Positions 1-10,487 of a stretch of DNA of 50,180 nucleotides are shown here, one piece after another; the first letter of the stretch is position 1, and each line of letters opens with the position of its first letter. A program made the translations under genes and the position numbers. Source of the stretch: Tubiluchus corallicola (taxonomy: Eukaryota; Priapulida; Priapulimorpha; Priapulimorphida; Tubiluchidae). The notes below the pieces were generated by a model. The model had not been told where the DNA came from and did not search any database. It saw only the letters and a program-made list of their open reading frames with translations. The stretch covers positions 1 through 50,180 of the forward strand of contig JAQGDQ010001276.1 in assembly GCA_030141605.1 (NCBI GenBank), given 5' to 3'.

Positions 1-588
1 GCTTAAATTTGTCAGAAATGTGATAGTTTATGGATTAAACAACAAAAGCACAGAGGTTGTTAAACTATTCACTAGATGGCAGTAAAGTTGCAAAGTCTCT
101 CCACACTGTAAGTGCACAATTAGTAAAAGCAGTTTAAATTTGTCAGAAATGTGGTAGTTTATGGATTAAACAACAAAAGCACAGAGGTTGTTAAACTTTT
201 CACTAGGTGGCAGTAAAGTTGCAAAGTCTCTCCACACTGTAAGTGCACAATTAGTAAAAGCAGCTGAAATTTGTCAGAAATGTGATAGTTTATGGATTAA
301 ACAACAAAAGCACAGAGGTTATTAATCTATTCACTAGATGGCAGTAAAGTTGCAAAGTTCTCCACTGTAAGTGCACAATTAGTAAAAGCAGCTTAAATTT
401 GTCAGAAATGTGGTAGTTTATGGATTAAACAACAAAAGCACAGAGGTTGTTAAACTTTTCACTAGATGGCAGTAAAGTTGCAAAGTCTCTCCACACTGTA
501 AGTGCACAATTAGTAAATGCAGTTTAAATTTGTCAGAAATGTGGTAGTTTATGGATTAAACAACAAAAGCACAGAGGTTGTTTAACTT
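1..588. repeat. 131-bp tandem repeat, about 4.5 copies
   Basis: Units start near 1, 132, 263, 391 and 522, so the period is 131 bp with one 128-bp unit. Each begins with GYTTAAATTTGTCAGAAATG and they differ at a few positions. The array is cut by the window edge. Confidence 0.95.
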
Positions 589-760
589 TTGCTTGCTAAT
601 TTTATCATTGACTCGTGTACTTTCTTTGAACGGGTTGCAAGAATCGCCCATCAATGAAACTGAATGTGTAACGGAATGCTAGCGTTTGTTAAATACTAGT
701 TTGCATGATGAAACTTGAACTGAAACGTAACAAGAAATTGACAAAACTTTTGACTTTCAG

Positions 761-850
761 AGTTTCACCAGTTAGCGGTCCACGGTCTAGTCCAGATTCC
801 GACACGGCTTGGGATGCACCGTTAAGAGCGTTTAGCCCGCCGTTAGATGC
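761..850 (+). CDS. Upstream coding exon of the main gene (phase 2 to phase 2)
   Basis: A 90-nt exon bounded by acceptor TTGACTTTCAG and donor GTAAGC. Only one frame is open. It codes about 29 residues rich in Ser, Pro and Asp (VSPVSGPRSSPDSD at the start), which looks like a disordered segment. It ends with two bases (GC) of a split codon. The next certain exon, 15895, starts with one base that completes it, so direct splicing gives GCG (Ala) and an unbroken frame. The joining intron would be about 15 kb and filled with minisatellites. An alternative partner is the possible exon at 972. The exon could also belong to a separate gene, but the shared phase favours one gene. Upstream exons lie outside the window. 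Confidence 0.6.
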
Positions 851-971
851 GTAAGCAAGCTTTATCTTTACTGCCTTTCTAAACTCTAGTGCACATGTAA
901 AATATGCTGTATGTCATTTATATATTAATATTCTTTTTAAATATATTTATATATTTATATATATATATAAG

Positions 972-1140
972 ATTCGAGGCTACAGCTTCGACGACGGCAC
1001 CATTTGCGGCGATCTATACATCAAACGAAAGGTCTCGATCTAGTGTCGTCTCATTGGGGGTTTATTTTTCGAATGGGGCCCACCGCGAGGAACGGGGGGC
1101 GAATGCAGCATTAATATTATACTTGCTAAATTTTAAATAG
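972..1140 (+). CDS. Possible alternative terminal exon
   Basis: A GC-rich block inside very AT-rich DNA follows an acceptor-like AG at 970-971. Spliced from 850 it continues in frame (GCA, then FEATASTTAPFAA) to a TAG at 1138. A second frame, starting ATTCGAGGC, is also open for 23 codons (GYSFDDGTICGDLYIKRK) and has strongly C-ending codons, but does not fit the phase of exon 761-850. Either the exon is a short alternative end in the first frame, or it belongs to another transcript in the second. No family recognised. Confidence 0.3.
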
Positions 1141-1267
1141 ACTAGCTAAATAATTCAATTTTTTATTACAGCCATTTGAAAACATTAGTTAAACCACGAC
1201 AACTTTATTAAAACTTTTAATCTACCTGGTTAAAATAAAAGGTTATATAATAAAAAATAAAATAAAA

Positions 1268-2880
1268 TGGTTATATAATGAATTATGACAAAAGATCTTA
1301 TATTTCATGTTGATTTTATTTTGGAACATCAATGAAAGCAATAAAAACTAATTTAAAATATAAACATTGTGATATATGTTTAGATAGTTATAGTAAAAAC
1401 ACCACAATTTTATTAAAACTTTTAATTTACATAGTTAAAAAATCATGTCAACCGTTTTGACAGAGCTACTGTTGTCATCATCAGTGGTAAATACTGTCAT
1501 CATCAGTGGTAAACACTGTCATCATCATTGGTAAATACTGTCATCATCATTGGTAAACACTGTCATCATCATTGGTAAATACTGTCATCATCATTGGTAA
1601 ATACTGTCATCATCATTGGTAAATACTGTCATCATCAGTGGTAAATACTGTCATCATCAGTGGTAAATACTGTCATCATCAGTGGTAAATACTGTCATCA
1701 TCAGTGGTAAATACTGTCATCATCAGTGGTAAATACTGTCATCATCAGTGGTAAATACTGTCATCATCAGTGGTAAATACTGTCATCATCAGTGGTAAAT
1801 ACTGTCATCATCAGTGGTAAATACTGTCATCATCAGTGGTAAATACTGTCATCATCAGTGGTAAATACTGTCATCATCAGTGGTAAATACTGTCATCATC
1901 AGTGGTAAATACTGTCATCATCAGTGGTAAATACTGTCATCATCAGTGGTAAATACTGTCATCATCAGTGGTAAATACTGTCATCATCAGTGGTAAATAC
2001 TGTCATCATCAGTGGTAAATACTGTCATCATCAGTGGTAAATACTGTCATCATCAGTGGTTGGTAAATACTGTCATCATCAGTGGTAAATACTGTCATCA
2101 TCAGTGGTAAATACTGTCATCATCAGTGGTAAATACTGTCATCATCAGTGGTAAATACTGTCATCATCAGTGGTAAATACTGTCATCATCAGTGGTAAAT
2201 ACTGTCATCATCAGTGGTAAATACTGTCATCATCAGTGGTAAATACTGTCATCATCAGTGGTAAATACTGTCATCATCAGTGGTAAATACTGTCATCATC
2301 AGTGGTAAATACTGTCATCATCAGTGGTAAATACTGTCATCATCAGTGGTAAATACTGTCATCATCAGTGGTAAATACTGTCATCATCAGTGGTAAATAC
2401 TGTCATCATCAGTGGTAAATACTGTCATCATCAGTGGTAAATACTGTCATCATCAGTGGTAAATACTGTCATCATCAGTGGTGAATACTGTCATCATCAG
2501 TGGTAAATACTGTCATCATCAGTGGTAAATACTGTCATCATCAGTGGTAAATACTGTCATCATCAGTGGTAAATACTGTCATCATCAGTGGTAAATACTG
2601 TCATCATCAGTGGTAAATACTATACTGTAGGCTCTGCATATGTAAACTGTTTGTATGTTTATGAACATTTACCACTGATGATGACAACAGTAGCTCTGTC
2701 AAAATGGTTGACATGATTTTTTAACTATGTAAATTAAAAGTTTTAATAAAATTGTGATGTTTTAACTATAACTATCTAAACATATATCATTTTATATTTT
2801 AAATTAAATATTATTGCTTCCATTGATGTTCCAAAATAGAATCAAAACGAATTATACGATCCTTTATCATAATTTGTTAC
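1268..2880. repeat. Small inverted repeat flanking a 22-bp minisatellite
   Basis: Sequence at about 1268-1472 returns inverted at about 2665-2880, sharing for example ATCATGTCAACCRTTTTGAC and the TTTAGATAGTTATAGT block. The flank ends resemble the dispersed 3'-tail repeat near 12000 and 25450. The array between them is built from the tail's own CACTGATGATGACAGT motif. The layout, long terminal inverted repeats around tandem units, recalls MITE or HINE-type elements, but no transposase or target duplication was found. Confidence 0.75.
1473..2621. repeat. 22-bp minisatellite, about 52 copies
   Basis: Unit GTCATCATCAGTGGTAAATA plus CT, nearly invariant. A cluster of early units carries CATTGG instead of CAGTGG, and a 4-base insertion occurs near 2060. 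Read on the minus strand each unit contains CTGATGATGACAG. Confidence 0.97.
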
Positions 2881-2889
2881 ATTAAATAA

Positions 2890-3450
2890 ACTGTTTATAT
2901 CGTGATACGACTAACCAAATATTTTAAAGAACATTGATATTAGTCATAAATATATTTTCCATTTAAAAACTAAAAATTTATTATTATAAATGCTTAGTTT
3001 ACAGTATCCACTACTCCCGATGAGCTTACAATCAGAACTAAGAAGTTTAAGAAGTAATAAATTGCTTATTAATAAATTAATGAGAATAAAATTAACGATT
3101 AACAAGTAATTATAATAAAATCTAAAGAATTCAAAATTTAACTTTGCGAATCCATTTAGTTCGTTCAACTCATTTTATTACCTGATAGATTCTGTGTAGA
3201 TGATGCAACGTATCAATATAATTCTCCATATATAAAATTTTCTATCATTTGTTAAAAGTTTTTTCTAGGTTGGGGCAGTGAAAATCTGACATCTTAACAA
3301 CTTGCTTGATATTTTTAATTCACGAGAAGCTGCAGATAATTTATTCGACAGTTTTTTTCTAATAGTGAACAACTCATTAGTGTTGCTAATAATAATCATT
3401 AAACTTTGTCAAATTTCTTGTCTACCGTTGAATTGCTAAATTATTCTTAA
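2890..3450. other. AT-rich intronic DNA, no feature seen
   Basis: No convincing exon, RNA gene or element. A 74-codon minus-strand ORF is conserved in the other arm but is low-complexity. Mirror at about 46705-47285. Confidence 0.6.
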
Positions 3451-3454
3451 ATGA

Positions 3455-3560
3455 ATGAAAGACTTATTAATAAAAGAAAGTTTATCCATGTACCCTAATA
3501 AGCCTTCTCTTAATGTACAAAGCAGTAAGTTTATTTTCAAACACTTAGCTATTTGTTACT
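3455..3560. repeat. Fragment of dispersed repeat
   Basis: Shares ATGTACCCTAATAAGCCTTC and TTTCAAACACTTAGCTAT with 11775-11900 and with two tandem pieces at 25130-25300. Mirror copy at about 46610-46710. Confidence 0.8.
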
Positions 3561-3579
3561 GAATGAGTAATAATGATAA

Positions 3580-3647
3580 TAATATTAAAATATAATAATA
3601 ATAATAATAATAATAATATAGTAATAATAATAATAATAATAACAATA

Positions 3648-3721
<74 letters not shown>

Positions 3722-3740
3722 AATAATAGTAGTAGTAGTA

Positions 3741-3806
<66 letters not shown>

Positions 3807-3995
3807 GTAATAGTAATAATAATAATTATAATAATAATAATAGTAATAATAATAACAATGATGATGATGACGACGACGACGACGATGGCGGCGGCGGTGA
3901 TGATGTGATGATGATGATGATGATAATAATTATAATAATAATAATAACTATAACTATAACAATGACAATAAAAATAACAATACTAATAGTAATAA
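3580..3995. repeat. Compound trinucleotide microsatellite
   Basis: Runs of TAA, TGA, TAG, GAC and GGC triplets. It includes an expanded run of about 24 GAT triplets near 3650-3720. Open frames through it (Met, Ile, Asn or Ser runs) are artefacts of the triplet period. Confidence 0.97.
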
Positions 3996-4430
3996 TAATA
4001 TTTAAATCTATAGACAACACAACTGACAATATTCAAAGACGTTTCACAAAGATATCTAAAATCATCATGACGTACTTAAAAACGTTTACACGGTTAACAT
4101 GATTAAACAGTAATCCTAGTAATTTTCATAAAATTGCAAAAAATAAATACATAAAAAACACAGAGATTTACAAAATAAGTATTTCATATTTATTTATTAG
4201 TGCCACAAATGCACACAATACAGGAAACAACACATACATACAATTTCAATTTTAAAATATAATGACACTAGACAAACAAGACAATAACTAACAAAACAAT
4301 TATTATTAAATCTTCCTGTTAGTTATTTTAGCTATTTAAATGAAAAGTTTAATGATTAGTTAATTATTAAAGTTAATTATTTAAAATAAATTGTCAAATT
4401 GTCACTCATCTGGCCTCATATTCAATGACA
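3996..4430. other. AT-rich DNA, no feature seen
   Basis: Nothing recognisable. Mirror at about 45656-46100, where the match between arms is weaker than elsewhere (a stretch near 45760-45830 differs). Confidence 0.5.
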
Positions 4431-4530
4431 AGATCATTACATATAGCATGTTGTTCATCATGTCAAGATCATTACATAGCATGTTGTTCATCATGTCAAG
4501 ATCATTACATAGCATGTTGTTCATCATGTC
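4431..4530. repeat. 33-bp tandem repeat, 3 copies
   Basis: Three copies of AGATCATTACATAGCATG followed by TTGTTCATCATGTCA, the first with two extra bases. Confidence 0.9.
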
Positions 4531-4570
4531 TTAAAAACGCTTTTTCACCATAATCAATAAAATGCCTTAA

Positions 4571-5031
4571 CCCTTTCAGTCCCAGATTATTTTTTTAATA
4601 AGAAAAATTTTTTTGGCTTGGTACTTTTGTTCAGTATGTCCATCTTGTTTACACATAATAATTATTTTTTTTCTACCTGTGCCCGCGTGCTAAATATAGC
4701 CTGTATCCCACGGGATACATTGGGATTCAATGGAAGCATAAAATGTGCTTCATTTTGCAACTGCTGATAATTTTTTAAAGTATTTAAGACATTTAGTATG
4801 CATGCTATGCTGATCTGTACAAAGTCGTCTCTAAAGTACTGTACCTTGCGCAGTTTTTTATGCTATGTAGATTTTCTAGTTTGCCATTTTATCACCATTT
4901 TTAGTCTATTGTTATTGGCTTAAATTAAAATAACTATTAACAGATCAAATAACTGTCAGTTTTAAAACTTTATTAATTTTAAAAGCAGAGAATATTCTCG
5001 TATCCCACGGGATACAACGGGTATGAAAGGG
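4571..5031. mobile_element. piggyBac-like MITE, 461 bp, TTAA target duplication
   Basis: Flanked by TTAA at 4567-4570 and 5032-5035. The ends are CCCTTTCAGTCCCAG and the inverse of GGGTATGAAAGGG, so about 12 bases of terminal inverted repeat. TTAA targets and CCCTTT-type termini are typical of piggyBac elements. A near-palindrome, GTATCCCACGGGATAC, occurs twice inside, once close to the right end. There is no transposase frame, so the element is non-autonomous. Confidence 0.75.
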
Positions 5032-5041
5032 TTAATTACTT

Positions 5042-5204
5042 CTAAATCGTTACTTTGCCCATCAAGAATAAAAATTTATCAGCATCGTTCATAAAGAAAA
5101 ATTCCGATATAATTGCATTGATGTGATTAAATAATTTTCCTCTAAGATCATTGTAAAATGGGCATTTTATAAGAAAGTCTAATTCGTCTTCGATTTCATT
5201 TCTT
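5042..5204 (-). pseudogene. C-terminal fragment of a LINE (non-LTR) polyprotein
   Basis: About 53 codons are open to a stop at 5042-5044, with the pattern EIEDELDFLIKCPFYNDLR followed by FxMNDADKFLFLMGK. This resembles the tail that follows reverse transcriptase in many animal LINEs (IEDE.HFL..CP.Y..LR). The upstream RT domain is missing; the fragment is cut by the 46-bp minisatellite. Family assignment is from memory of the motif. It is a dead remnant, yet the frame is still open in both arms. Confidence 0.55.
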
Positions 5205-6245
5205 AAACACTATGTGCATATACGATTCTCGTATATAATATAATACAAGCATACAATATGTGCATATACGATTCTCGTATATAATATAATACAAGCATAC
5301 AATATGTGCATATACGATTCTCGTATATAATATAATACAAGCATACAATATGTGCATATACGATTCTCGTATATAATATAATACAAGCATACAATATGTG
5401 CATATACGATTCTCGTATATAATATAATACAATATGTGCAAATACAATTCTTGTATATAATATAATACAACCATACAATATATGCATATACGATTCTCGT
5501 ATATAATATAATACAATATGTGCAAATACAATTCTTGTATATAATATAATACAACCATACAATATGTGCATATACGATTCTCGTATATAATATAATACAA
5601 TATGTGCAAATACAATTCTTGTATATAATATAATACAACCATACAATATGTGCAAATATGATTCTCGTATATAATATAATACAAGCATACAATATGTGCA
5701 TATACGATTCTCGTATATAATATAATACAAGCATACAATATGTGCATATACGATTCTCGTATATAATATAATACAATATGTGCAAATACAATTCTTGTAT
5801 ATAATATAATACAACCATACAATATATGCATATACGATTCTCGTATATAATATAATACAATATGTGCAAATACAATTCTTGTATATAATATAATACAACC
5901 ATACAATATGTGCATATACGATTCTCGTATATAATATAATACAATATCAAATCAATTTGTATATAATATAATACAACCATACAATATGTGCAAATATGAT
6001 TCTCGTATATAATATAATACAAGCATACAATATGTGCATATACAATTCTTGTATATAATATAATACAACCATACAATATGTGCATATACGATTCTCGTAT
6101 ATAATATAATACAATATGTGCATATACAATTCTTGTATATAATATAATACAACCATACAATATGTGCATATACGATTCTCGTATATAATATAATACAATA
6201 TGTGCAAATACAATTCTTGTATATAATATAATACAAGCACATAAT
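5205..6245. repeat. AT-rich 46/38-bp minisatellite with a hairpin in every unit
   Basis: Units of 46 bp (with an extra RCATACAA step) alternate with units of 38 bp. Each holds a perfect 6-bp stem: ATACGA TTC TCGTAT or ATACAA TTC TTGTAT. All three minus-strand frames are open because the unit lacks stops on that strand and is not a multiple of three. Those ORFs are artefacts. Confidence 0.95.
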
Positions 6246-6363
6246 AACAAATCATTTGATCACGTCAAAGACTGTTAAACATTTACAAGATTAAACACTA
6301 ATCGTATAGAAAATGCCCTCCTTTTACATTCCGATGGTAATTGATGATTAAATTTAACAAAAA

Positions 6364-7268
6364 ACTTTAACTTTGCGAGGGGGAAATGGGTGCCCCCCCC
6401 CTCTGATATCCAGGTAAGCGCTTGTCTCAAACAACTTTGCCTTTGCGAGGGGGGGGGAATGGGCGTCCCCTCTGATATCTGGGTAAGCGCTTGTTTCAAA
6501 CAACTTTAGCTTTGTGAGGGGGGGAAATGGGCGTCTCTCCCTCTGATATCCAGGTAAGCACTTGTTTCAAACAACTTTACCTTTGCGAGGGGGGGAATGG
6601 GCGTCTCCCCTCTCATATCCAGGTAAGCACTTGTTTCAAACAACTTTACTTTTGCGAGGGGGGAAATGGGCGTCCCACTCTCTGATATCCAGGTAAGCAC
6701 TTGTTTCAAACAACTTTACCTTTGCAAGGGGGGAAATGGGCGTCCCACCCTCTGATATCCAGGTAAGCACTTGTTTCAAACAACTTTACCTTTGCAAGGG
6801 GGGAAATGGGCGTCCCACCCTCTGATATCCAGGTAAGCGCTTGTTTCAAACAACTTTACCTTTGCAAGGGGGGAAATGGGCGTCTCCCCTCTGATATCCA
6901 GGTAAGCGCTTGTTTCAAACAACTTTACCTTTGCGAGGGGGGGAATGGGCGTCTCCCCTCTCATATCCAGGTAAGCACTTGTTTCAAACAACTTTACTTT
7001 TGCGAGGGGGGAAATGGGCGTCCCACTCTCTGATATCCAGGTAAGCACTTGTTTCAAACAACTTTACCTTTGCAAGGGGGGAAATGGGCGTCCCACCCTC
7101 TGATATCCAGGTAAGCACTTGTTTCAAACAACTTTACCTTTGCAAGGGGGGAAATGGGCGTCCCACCCTCTGATATCCAGGTAAGCGCTTGTTTCAAACA
7201 ACTTTACCTTTGCGAGGGGGGAAATGGGCGTCTCCCCTCTGATATCCAGGTAAGCGCTTGTTTCAAAC
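6364..7268. repeat. 70-bp minisatellite, 13 copies, each with CAG/GTAAGC
   Basis: Period 69-70 bp. Each unit has a G-run (GAGGGGGG), a pyrimidine-rich stretch (GTCCCACCCTCTGATATC) and then CAGGTAAGC; the second unit has TGGGTAAGC instead. The array lies in the long intron of the main gene in sense orientation. Variation is concentrated in the G-run length. Confidence 0.95.
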
Positions 7269-7635
7269 AAAACAGACAACCTGCAAACAACAAACGCAGG
7301 CAGGTGAAAACAGATGCATCAGACACGTGGATTAATAAGAACTATAAATGGTTTTATTAAAACTCATAAAGATACAAAATGACACCAAACTCTGTAAAAA
7401 TTTAACACAAAAGCGGTTTGCTTTCCGTCTGCTAAAAAATAGTCCTGACTCTTTCGCCCACTTGCAAATAATTCCACATTAACAAAAAAAAAGAAGAAAA
7501 TTGTTGTTCCCTACATTTCTCGCGAATATTTAGCTGATTCGCGACAAATCGTACTAAATTTATTAAAATAACAACAAGTAAATATATAAAAAATGCTATT
7601 TAAAGTAAGTATTTTTTAATCTTCATTTTAAAAGT
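7269..7635. other. Unassigned DNA between two minisatellites
   Basis: No gene seen. SNPs between the arms are unusually dense around 7430-7470 (mirror 42600-42660). Otherwise AT-rich. Confidence 0.5.
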
Positions 7636-8107
7636 GTTTTATAGTGTACGAACGTACCCTGGTGGTGAATTGTGAAAAATTGCTTTAATTCACACACTTT
7701 AAACAAACCATGTACGAAGGTACCCTGGTGGTGAATTGAGAAAAATTGATTTAATTCACACACTTTAAACAAACCATGTACGAAGGTACCCTGGTGGTGA
7801 ATTGTGAAAAATTGCTTGAATTCACACACTTTAAACAAACCATGTACGAAGGTACCCTGGTGGTGAATTGTGAAAAATTGCTTCAGTTCACACACTTTAA
7901 ACAAACCATGTACGAAGGTACCCTGGTGGTGAATTGAGAAAAATTGCTTCAACTCACACACTTTAAACAAACCATGTACGAAGGTACCCTGGTGGTGACT
8001 TGAGAAAAATTGCATGAATTCACACACTTTAAACAAACCATGTACGAAGGTACCCTGGTGGTGAATTGGGAAAAATTGCTTTAATTCACACACTTTAAAC
8101 AAACCAT
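7636..8107. repeat. 63-bp minisatellite, 7 copies
   Basis: The unit is exactly 21 codons, so one minus-strand frame stays open over all copies (GLFKVCELKQFF then IHHQGTFVH). With a low-complexity upstream part this makes a 220-codon ORF, 7623-8285. Changes between units are not obviously synonymous. I do not call it a gene. Confidence 0.95.
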
Positions 8108-8419
8108 CACCAATTACTGGTTCATTATAATCATTCGAGATAATAACACTAATGACGATGATGATGATGATTATGAACAAAGTTGTTTGGTCAGGATATC
8201 GCCTGCTGTGAACAGATACCGTGACGGTTAATACTGTCGAGCGGTGAATTACGATCAAAGCCACCGCGCTATAATGTTTAATCAAGCAATCTGATTTAAT
8301 TATGCATGCAAGGATTCAAGCGTCTCCCGTGATAATCTGATTCCTCAACCTTTTCATCGCCGACCAACAAACAAACCTTGGAGTTGAAATTTCGTTTGAT
8401 CTCCGCTCAATCTTACAAA
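8108..8419. other. Unassigned DNA with a short GAT/ATC run
   Basis: Contains a short GATGATGAT run near 8157 and otherwise unique-looking sequence. Mirror at about 41662-41973. Confidence 0.5.
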
Positions 8420-8560
8420 TCAAGCACTCAAAATTCTCCAAATTTCTTCCCCTTTTCGCGCGCGACAAATAGGCAATTCGGGAGCATTCGCATCCGCCTT
8501 GTAGCGCTTAATGAAGTGAGGATAATCCGGTTTGGGGCTGTACCGCTCGTGTGATGGCAT
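8420..8560 (-). CDS. Short ORF or exon of unknown function (46 codons)
   Basis: Opens with ATG nine bases after an in-frame TGA and codes a basic, Pro/Tyr-containing peptide (MPSHERYSPKPDYPHFIKRY at the start, ending WRILSA). Codons such as CCC AAA CCG GAT TAT CCT CAC TTC look more protein-like than the overlapping 85-codon frame, and local GC is raised. The right-arm copy has one change, Ala to Val. No family recognised. It could be a first exon of a gene on the strand opposite to the main gene, but no clean donor is seen before the stop. Confidence 0.3.
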   Translation of the reverse strand: MPSHERYSPKPDYPHFIKRYKADANAPELPICRARKGEEIWRILSA

Positions 8561-8589
8561 TGTGTGCGGTCACGGGGATTATATCCAAT

Positions 8590-8925
8590 TTGTAGATGTT
8601 CTGGTTTATTGTTCATTGCAAGCAGTAATGCACAGCAGTCAGTGCAAGAAGATCCTTCTCTTTCAAGAACTGAAACAGCTCCCATAACTTTTGAATTTTT
8701 TATACATACTACATATCTATATACATGTGTGATACATGTATATAATTTGTAGATGTGCTGGTGGTTTATTGTTCATTGCAAACAGTAATGCACAGCAGTC
8801 AGTGTAAGAAGATCCTTCTCTTTCAACTTGTGCTAAGAACTCAAACAGCTCCAATAACTTTTGAATTTTTTATACATACTACATGTCTATATACATGTCT
8901 GATACACATATATATATATAATTTT
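8590..8925. repeat. Tandem duplication of about 160 bp
   Basis: The stretch from TTTGTAGATGTTCTGG to the TATACATGT block (8590-8745) is repeated at 8746-8925 with indels. Both copies end in ATACATGT/TATA-rich DNA. Mirror at about 41155-41490. Confidence 0.85.
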
Positions 8926-9164
8926 TTATACATGTCTGAGAAAAACAGTTTAGTTAATTTTAATTTCAGACTGAAAGGCTATTTTTTATTTCAAACATTT
9001 ACAGTCCATAAAACAATAAAAATAAGGCACAAGTAAAAACACAGAGTTAGTTTACAGAATAAGCTTAGGCTTATATACACGTATATAAAATTCCTTACCA
9101 TGAACTAAAAATGTAATTGTATCGGAATTGAATTATCCATATTTGGCAAATAGATGTAACTATA

Positions 9165-9537
9165 CTGTAAGTGGAACTTATTACCGACCGGTTTCGTACA
9201 AACTGTTCATTACCAAGGCATCTAACACAAAGAAATTTACCAGAATTTAGACCAACATAGAAATGCATTTCGGTAGTTAGATAGCCAATAGATATATGAT
9301 ATAACATTGTATAGCTAATTTAACAATTTACCTTGCAGATTACCTGTCTTCATTAGTATGAACTTTTGCTAAACTACACAAACAAACAAATATGTTAGTC
9401 ATAACAGAACTTTAGTAAGTTTTGTCTATCTAACTACTGAATTGCATTTCAGTGTTGGTCTAAATTCTTGTAAATTTCTTTCTCTTAGATGCCTTGACAA
9501 TGAACATTTTATTCGAATCCGGTCGGCAATAAATTCC
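9165..9537. repeat. Imperfect inverted repeat with ACCGACCGG ends
   Basis: About 115 bp at 9170-9290 returns inverted at 9410-9537 with roughly one mismatch in five. Both halves hold AAGGCATCTAA and TTTAGACCAACA. Read from the other strand the ends show GAAACCGGTCGGTAATAA, a sequence type common at retroelement 3' ends. Mirror at about 40543-40905. Confidence 0.7.
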
Positions 9538-9544
9538 GTTATGG

Positions 9545-10160
9545 TGTAACTGTGTCAGTATTGTACAGCAAGTTATTAATAACAGTATTCTGACTCAGAA
9601 ACAGCCTACTTCTGAGACTAAACACAGCTTTCATACGTATGCAGGAAAACCCTGGTACATTGTATCTAAAAATTGTATCAGTATTGTACAGCAAGTTATT
9701 AATAACAGTATTCTGACCCAGAAACAGCCTACTTCTGAGACTAAACACAGTTTTCCTACGTATGCAGGAAAACCTTGGTACACTGTATCTAAAAATTGTA
9801 TCCGTATTGTACAGCAAGTTATTAATAACAGTATTCTGACTCAGAAACAGCCTACTTCTCAGACTAAGCAAAGCTTTGCTACGTATGCAGGAAAAACTTG
9901 GTACATTGTATCTAAAAATTGTATCAGTATTGTACAACAAGTTATTAATAACAGTATTCTGACTCAGAAGCAGTCTACTTCTGAGACTAAACACAGCTTT
10001 CCTACGTATGCAGGAAAACCTTGGTACACTGTATCTAAAAATTGTATCAGTATTGTACAACAAGTTATTAATAACAGTATTCTGACTCAAAAACAGTCTA
10101 CTTCTGAGACTAAACACAGCTTTCCTACGTATGCAGGAAAAACTTGGTACATTGTAGCTA
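9545..10160. repeat. 123-bp minisatellite, 5 copies
   Basis: Unit of 41 codons; the minus strand is open across the array (repeating FSCIRRKAVFSLRSRLFL). The frame is probably a by-product of a period divisible by three. Confidence 0.93.
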
Positions 10161-10333
10161 ACATACATTTGGCTTGCACTACAGCGACTAGAAAGATTAA
10201 AGAGTCCTCATTATTATAAGTAATATGCAATCTTTCAATATTTCCTTTATCATGATTAAATCATTGCATATTAAACTGTGTAAAAATTCTACAAAAATCT
10301 TCTCTTAACTTAGAACAGTTTTTGAACTTGCTA

Positions 10334-10355
10334 ATACATACATACATACATACAT

Positions 10356-10424
<69 letters not shown>

Positions 10425-10452
10425 TACATACATACATACATACATACATACA

Positions 10453-10486
<34 letters not shown>
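10334..10486. repeat. CATA / CA microsatellite
   Basis: Pure tetranucleotide and dinucleotide runs in the order CATA, CA, CATA. Confidence 0.98.

Positions 10487-10487
<1 letters not shown>

Noticed and set aside
3573-4102. Open frames made of Asn, Ile, Met or Ser/Leu runs
   Set aside because: They are readings of trinucleotide microsatellites in every frame and carry no coding signal.
5196-6255. Several overlapping Tyr/Ile-rich ORFs on the minus strand
   Set aside because: All three frames are open over the same satellite, so none shows a coding choice.
6364-7268. CRISPR-like array
   Set aside because: The units are contiguous tandem repeats without unique spacers, in eukaryotic DNA. The same holds for the other arrays.
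7623-8285. 220-codon protein with seven 21-residue repeats
   Set aside because: Open only because the unit is 63 bp; the N-terminal part runs through an ATC microsatellite. Not excluded, but unsupported.
9539-10168. 209-codon protein with 41-residue repeats
   Set aside because: Same reasoning: 123-bp period, no promoter or splice context.
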